Made by a program: the position numbers and the translations under genes | Shown here: one piece after another, positions 59,595 through 64,000 of the stretch | Layout of the letters: every line of letters begins with the position of its first letter | Numbering within the stretch: position 1 is the first letter of the stretch | DNA from: Companilactobacillus bobalius | GTDB taxonomy: Bacteria > Bacillota > Bacilli > Lactobacillales > Lactobacillaceae | Direction: 5' to 3' | Assembly (NCBI RefSeq): GCF_009764355.1 | Contig: NZ_LNUA01000031.1 | Span: forward strand, 62,001 to 126,000 | DNA length: 64,000 bases | The notes under the pieces: generated by a model | What the model was told of the DNA's origin: nothing | Seen by the model: only the letters and a program-made list of their open reading frames with translations | Databases searched by the model: none

Positions 59595-62500
59595 CTAATA
59601 TAAATTTTTCACATCAGTAGCTTTGATCCATTCATTTGTAGCAACACGATACATCTTAGTGCCATTGATTGTTGCTGCTTGATCAGTCTTAAGACTCAAT
59701 GATGAAATGGTTCTTACCACATTTTCGTCACTATCAAATATTTTTACATGAATTTTTGTATTAAGAATTTTACTGATTGGTTGGTATTCAAAAACATTTT
59801 CAGCATTGATCCATTTATTCGTAGCGACACGATAATACTTCTGATTATTGAAATAAGCGTATCTATCAAAGCGCCAATTGCTGTTAGCATTTAGACTTGC
59901 ATTCGCGATAATTTTACCCTGTGAATCGACTAAGGGATAGTTGCCAGAGTAAGTTTTGATGTAGCCTGTATTATTATAATAAACATAGGTATCACTAACT
60001 TTAACCCATTGGTTAGTGGCAACACGGTAATAGGTCTGACCGTTTAAACTCATTTTTCTATCGGTTAACCAATTGGAGTCCAAAGTAAGTGTCCAGTTTG
60101 TAAAATTACCTTTGTCATCATATATTTTGGCATCTATTGTTGAAATGGTAATAGTTCCATTAAAAATTTCAGTATCGTCAGAGTTATTGCTGTCGGGTTG
60201 ATCAGTGGAATTGTTATTGGAATTGCCTGTACCACTACTGTTGGAGCCATTGTTGTCAGCCGGATCTTTAGTAACTGTTATGGTAGCTGTGGACGTTAAA
60301 ACTTTTCCGGTAGTATCAGTATATGAATAAGTTATTTTATAAGATCCGACCTTGGTTGTGTCAACTGAATCTACTGTAGAACCTGTACTATCTTGGATGG
60401 TATAGGTAAGAGTCTTATCAGTTAAAGCCTGACTAGCTGTTAAACTATTACCAGAATAATCGACTATAGTCTTTACATTATCTACAGGATTCCAAGTGTT
60501 ACCGGTTTTCAATGTACTATCTTTGGTTGATAAAGCACTGTTATTAACTACAGGATTACTTACTGTTACGGTGATTGGTGGGTTGATGGTAGTTGAATTA
60601 CCCTTATCATCCGTATAAGTATAAGTAACCTTGTAATCTCCGACATTAGTCGTATCGATTGAGGTAACGGTATTTCCGCTTGGGTCGGTGATGGTTACCT
60701 TAATTGAACCATTGTTAATGGCATCGTTGATTTCGTTGGTAGTCATATCCGAACCATCAGTTTTAGTTACGAAAGAAATATTGTCGCTAGGCTGCCAAGA
60801 GGCACCATTCTTAATTGTAGAATCTTTAGCTGTAATACTGCTTTGATCTTTAGCGTTAACGGTTAGAATAACTGGTTGAGACGAAACAATTTTTCCATTA
60901 ATTGTGTAAGTATAGGTAATTGTATATTTACCAGCTTTAGTAGTATCTGGAGAGTTTACCGTATTACCATCAGAATCAGTAATAGCTGTAGTGATAGTTC
61001 CATCTTTAATAGCAATGACTATTTCATCGGTAGTCATATTTGAACCATCAAATTTAGTTACAGAGGAAATATTGTCACTAGGTTGCCAAGAGGCACCATT
61101 TTTAATTGTGGAATCTTTAGCAGTGATACTGCTTTGGTCTCTAACATTAATAGTTAATGTGGATGATGCACTAATGGTATTTTCGCCTTCATCTTTATAG
61201 TTATAAGTAATCTTATAAGTTCCAGCCTTAGTGGTATCTAGAGAATCAACTGTATTACCGCTTGAATCAGTGATAGTTGTTGTAATAGTTCCATCTTTAA
61301 TGGCAGTAGTTGTTTCATTGTCAGTCATATCTGAACCGTCAGATTTAGTTACAGTAGAAATGTTGTCACTAGATTGCCAAGAAGCACCATTTTCAATTGT
61401 GGAATCTTTAGTAGTAATGGCACCTTTATCTTTATCGTTAATTGTTAGAGTGATCGGTTGAGATGAAACAGTGTAGCCGGTATCATCTTTATAAGAATAA
61501 GTAACAGTATATTTACCAGCTTTGGTAGTATCTAATGAATCAATTGTACTGCCATCAGCATCAACAATGCTTGTAGTGATGTCTTTATTCTCGATAGCAG
61601 CGGCTATTTCCTCATCGGTCATATCTGAACCATCAGATTTAGTTACAGAAGAAATATTGTCACTAGGTTGCCAAGAAGCACCATTCTTAATGGTTGAGTC
61701 TTTAGCAACGATACCACTAAAATCTTTAGCCTCAATAGTTAGAGTAATTGGTTGTGATGAAACCGTCTTTCCAGTGACATCTTTATAAGAATAGGTGACT
61801 GAATATTTACCGGTTTTAGTGGTATCTAGAGAATCAATAGTGTTGCCGTCGGAGTTAGTAATAGTTGTTGTAATACTTCCGTCCTTAATGGCAGCGGCTA
61901 TCTCTTCGGCGGTCATGTTTGTACCATCAGCTAGGGTAACTGAAGAAATAGTATCGTCAGGATTCCAATTTTGTCCGTTAGATAATGTAATATTTTTACC
62001 TGAAATGCTTGAAGCAGAATTATTTTTAATTGTGGATATTATTTTGCCATCTTTATTAACAGTATAGGGATTGTCTTCATCAAGAAGAGAGTAATAAGGT
62101 GGAACATTGTCTTTAATACTTTGGATAGCGTTGGAAGTAGTAGTTAGAGTGAAATTGGATACTTCTTTACCAGTTTCATCTTGGTATGAAACAGTTGGGG
62201 CATCGCTTGTTTTGTAGTTTATGACAGCATAGTTGAGACCCGCAGAGGGAAACATATTTAGAAGGGTACTTATTGTGTCAAATTCGGTTAACTGATCTGA
62301 AGTGAATGTGGCTTGGACTGCATCGTCTATACCGTAACTGATTGAATCAATATCTTTAACGTCATTTTTAAGCAATATTTTCGTAAAAGCTTTGTTAGTA
62401 GTCTGAGAGTCAAAGACAATATCTCCATTGACCTTTTGAACAAGATGAAGAGTAAGTACATCTGAAACGTGAAGGTTTAGAGTTGTGTTCTTTTCTGTAA

Positions 62501-63773
62501 CCGTATGATCTTTAATGGAATCTACCATATGGTACGAAGGATTTATAGTCGCAATATCTTTAGGAGTTACAGTCTGACCGACTTCACCACGCAATTTGTC
62601 GGTATAAATTGTATTACCGTTCTCGTCTGTATAGTTAACGGTAGTATAGTTGAGATCATTTTCTAATAGATAAACTGTTAACGAATTATTATCAGTTACG
62701 GTATAAGGCAAAGTAGGATCCATTTTCCAATAGGTATATTTTTTATTATCGATGTTTAAAAAATTAGAGAAATTACTAATTGAATCACCAGTTAAAATAT
62801 CGGTTCCATCATTATATTTCTTTGAAGAGTCAGTAAATAGTTGTTTACCCTGGTCATCTAAATAGTTGACATTTAAAGACTGGTTAGTTGGAATATCATA
62901 AATGGCATAAATAATATATACATTTGAAGAGTCAGTATCACTTATTGCAGGCATATCATAAGTAAAAGTTATTGTGCTGCCATTAGCAGTGGGAAGATCA
63001 TTGCCATTTCTATCAACCAACTTTGTAAACGCATAGCCTTTGAAGACATATTTGTCTACACTACCCAAACCGTTACTATACGCTAAAGTAACGGGGGTTC
63101 CATATGGAACATTGTAAGTTGTATTACCGGAACCCGCTCCATCGCTATTCTTGCCATAGACTTTCATAATCAGGTTGGTTTTGTTAGCGGTAACTTTTAG
63201 ATTATAATCAGTAGTTCCTGCGGTAATAGTTGTGTTTTGACCAGCATCTATTTTATAGGCTTTTTTTAAATCGTCTGGTAATAAACTGGTAATATCGGTT
63301 CCAACTTTATATTTGTCAGAAAGGGAAAACTCCTGGTTTTTACTATTAATTACTTTGTTCCCATTTGAATCAGTGAGGGTAATGTTGGATTGTTGCAACT
63401 CATTACTGTTAGTAGATGTGGAATCTGAAGCATTATTAGAACTAACGTTGTCGACGGTGTTAGAAGTATCTTCAGAATTTGATCCAATGGAATTTAAATT
63501 AGCTGTAGGATCAGGGGAACTAGTGAGGGTAGAGGGAGTTGAAGAATCAGTGGAATTGGAATTATTTTTTGAATTAGAGGGACTGTTAGAACTAGCAAAA
63601 TCGGTAGGATTGGAAGTACTAGAAGAACTTGTAGAGGAGTTATCCTTAGAAGTACTGGTTATTGATGGATTGTTTGCATCAGCTTTGACCTGCTGAATAT
63701 TTAAATTGCCAAGTACTATTGTCGAAAAGAATGAAATACCAATAGTAGCTATTAGTGACTTATTCAATTTCAT
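59595..63773 (-). CDS. Large SLAP-anchored adhesin with Ig-like repeats (1392 aa)
   Basis: Signal peptide (MKLNKSLIATIGISFFSTIV, cleavage after VKA near residue 31), Ser/Asn/Thr-rich stalk (about 35-135), then MucBP-like domains (LNVNYLDDQGKQLF; TTVNYTDENGNTIYTDKL; about 300-440). Six Ig-like repeats of about 95 residues follow (KDSTIKNGASWQPSDNIS ... VDSLDTTKAGKYTITY; about 590-1170), and three SLAP modules (YYRVATNQWVKVSDTYVYY) end the protein. No LPXTG. GGAGGGAAA before ATG 63773. Likely adhesion or aggregation role. Confidence 0.88.
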   Translation of the reverse strand: MKLNKSLIATIGISFFSTIVLGNLNIQQVKADANNPSITSTSKDNSSTSSSSTSNPTDFASSNSPSNSKNNSNSTDSSTPSTLTSSPDPTANLNSIGSNSEDTSNTVDNVSSNNASDSTSTNSNELQQSNITLTDSNGNKVINSKNQEFSLSDKYKVGTDITSLLPDDLKKAYKIDAGQNTTITAGTTDYNLKVTANKTNLIMKVYGKNSDGAGSGNTTYNVPYGTPVTLAYSNGLGSVDKYVFKGYAFTKLVDRNGNDLPTANGSTITFTYDMPAISDTDSSNVYIIYAIYDIPTNQSLNVNYLDDQGKQLFTDSSKKYNDGTDILTGDSISNFSNFLNIDNKKYTYWKMDPTLPYTVTDNNSLTVYLLENDLNYTTVNYTDENGNTIYTDKLRGEVGQTVTPKDIATINPSYHMVDSIKDHTVTEKNTTLNLHVSDVLTLHLVQKVNGDIVFDSQTTNKAFTKILLKNDVKDIDSISYGIDDAVQATFTSDQLTEFDTISTLLNMFPSAGLNYAVINYKTSDAPTVSYQDETGKEVSNFTLTTTSNAIQSIKDNVPPYYSLLDEDNPYTVNKDGKIISTIKNNSASSISGKNITLSNGQNWNPDDTISSVTLADGTNMTAEEIAAAIKDGSITTTITNSDGNTIDSLDTTKTGKYSVTYSYKDVTGKTVSSQPITLTIEAKDFSGIVAKDSTIKNGASWQPSDNISSVTKSDGSDMTDEEIAAAIENKDITTSIVDADGSTIDSLDTTKAGKYTVTYSYKDDTGYTVSSQPITLTINDKDKGAITTKDSTIENGASWQSSDNISTVTKSDGSDMTDNETTTAIKDGTITTTITDSSGNTVDSLDTTKAGTYKITYNYKDEGENTISASSTLTINVRDQSSITAKDSTIKNGASWQPSDNISSVTKFDGSNMTTDEIVIAIKDGTITTAITDSDGNTVNSPDTTKAGKYTITYTYTINGKIVSSQPVILTVNAKDQSSITAKDSTIKNGASWQPSDNISFVTKTDGSDMTTNEINDAINNGSIKVTITDPSGNTVTSIDTTNVGDYKVTYTYTDDKGNSTTINPPITVTVSNPVVNNSALSTKDSTLKTGNTWNPVDNVKTIVDYSGNSLTASQALTDKTLTYTIQDSTGSTVDSVDTTKVGSYKITYSYTDTTGKVLTSTATITVTKDPADNNGSNSSGTGNSNNNSTDQPDSNNSDDTEIFNGTITISTIDAKIYDDKGNFTNWTLTLDSNWLTDRKMSLNGQTYYRVATNQWVKVSDTYVYYNNTGYIKTYSGNYPLVDSQGKIIANASLNANSNWRFDRYAYFNNQKYYRVATNKWINAENVFEYQPISKILNTKIHVKIFDSDENVVRTISSLSLKTDQAATINGTKMYRVATNEWIKATDVKNLY
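60270..62000 (-). repeat. Six tandem Ig-like coding repeats (about 285 bp each)
   Basis: Six units of about 95 codons with the common core SxIKNGASWQPSDNISSVTK-SDGSDMT and DTTKAGKYTITYSYKD. The middle four are most alike; the last is the most diverged. Long open frames on the opposite strand (61231-62067) are by-products of this repeat. Confidence 0.8.
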
Positions 63774-63931
63774 AAATATTTCCCTCCAAAATTAAAACGC
63801 TTAAGTTATTAATAATTATATTTCATATAATGTTAAAAAACACAAAAAGAATTAATTTTATATATATAAAGTATTATAAGTTACATTAATAGAACAATTA
63901 ATTAAGCATATAAAAGATATTATTAATGATA

Positions 63932-63972
63932 ATAAAAAGTATCCTTAGATTGATCCAAGGGTACTTTTTCAC
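63932..63972. terminator. Terminator near the right edge
   Basis: AAAAAGTATCCTT pairs with AAGGGTACTTTTT around GATTGATC-type loop. The gene it serves is outside the window; the stretch 63774-63931 shows only AT-rich upstream sequence with a TATAAT box on -. Confidence 0.75.
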
Positions 63973-64000
63973 AACATCATTGATGTTTTTAATGTCTGGT

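Noticed and set aside
61231..62067. Long open frames on + opposite the Ig-like repeats, and similar ones opposite the 69-residue repeats
   Set aside because: They mirror the repeat period of the real - strand genes, give low-complexity Val/Ser-rich sequences and lack ribosome sites.

Overview
This is a low-GC Gram-positive chromosome segment that fits a Lactobacillaceae bacterium, most probably of the Companilactobacillus (former Lactobacillus alimentarius/farciminis) type. The reasons are the many cell-wall SLAP-type modules ending in variants of YYRVATNEWV, a PoxB/SpxB pyruvate oxidase, a sigma-54/LevR-controlled mannose-family PTS, DUF1659/DUF2922 and ComK/ComX-type genes, AGGAGG-type ribosome binding sites and frequent TTG starts. 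The genus is inference. No rRNA, tRNA, insertion sequence, prophage or CRISPR array was recognised.

Layout. 1-5.2 kb: the end of a sugar/glycerol-phosphate ABC system with tandem duplicated binding proteins, an EamA transporter and a NatAB-like ABC exporter. 5.2-16.8 kb: glycerol facilitator, 2-hydroxyacid dehydrogenase, unknown membrane proteins, proB-marR-proA, a 1.16-kb RNA-rich gene-free stretch, an alpha/beta hydrolase and a frameshifted multidrug transporter with its MarR regulator. 17-21.4 kb: an eroded MenE-like ligase beside a hotdog thioesterase, an HdeD-like protein and pyruvate oxidase. 21.4-29.9 kb: a 1998-residue repeat adhesin, an amino-acid permease and a small acidic protein. 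30-37.6 kb: membrane proteins, two XRE regulators around structured non-coding DNA, two lipoproteins, a SLAP protein and a DUF1659/DUF2922 pair. 38-45.6 kb: a strongly expressed SLAP surface protein, LevR and its PTS, and MgtC. 46-58.7 kb: a solute-binding protein, an acyltransferase, SLAP-anchored wall hydrolases, a comK-comX competence locus, a four-gene envelope operon and gpmA. 58.8-64 kb: a possible cysteine-peptidase-like orphan and a 1392-residue SLAP adhesin.

Main themes. (1) Envelope: seven proteins carry about 18 SLAP-like modules, including two wall hydrolases, two giant adhesins and one leaderless 79-residue single module. (2) Carbon regulation: a canonical -24/-12 promoter precedes the mannose-type PTS, next to a LevR regulator with a cre-like site upstream. 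(3) Competence: a ComK-like gene lies directly upstream of a ComX-like sigma factor whose start region sits in a 37-bp palindrome.

The most unusual signal is non-coding. Two families of 120-175-nt imperfect palindromes keep their stems by compensatory change while junction sequences stay constant. Four of the five copies lie 3-26 nt after a stop codon on the same strand and before a terminator, so they look like structured 3'-UTR RNA modules (copies at 5223-5469, 12775-12952, 13138-13298 and 45599-45773). All functional statements are from reading the sequence; no searches or folding programs were run.
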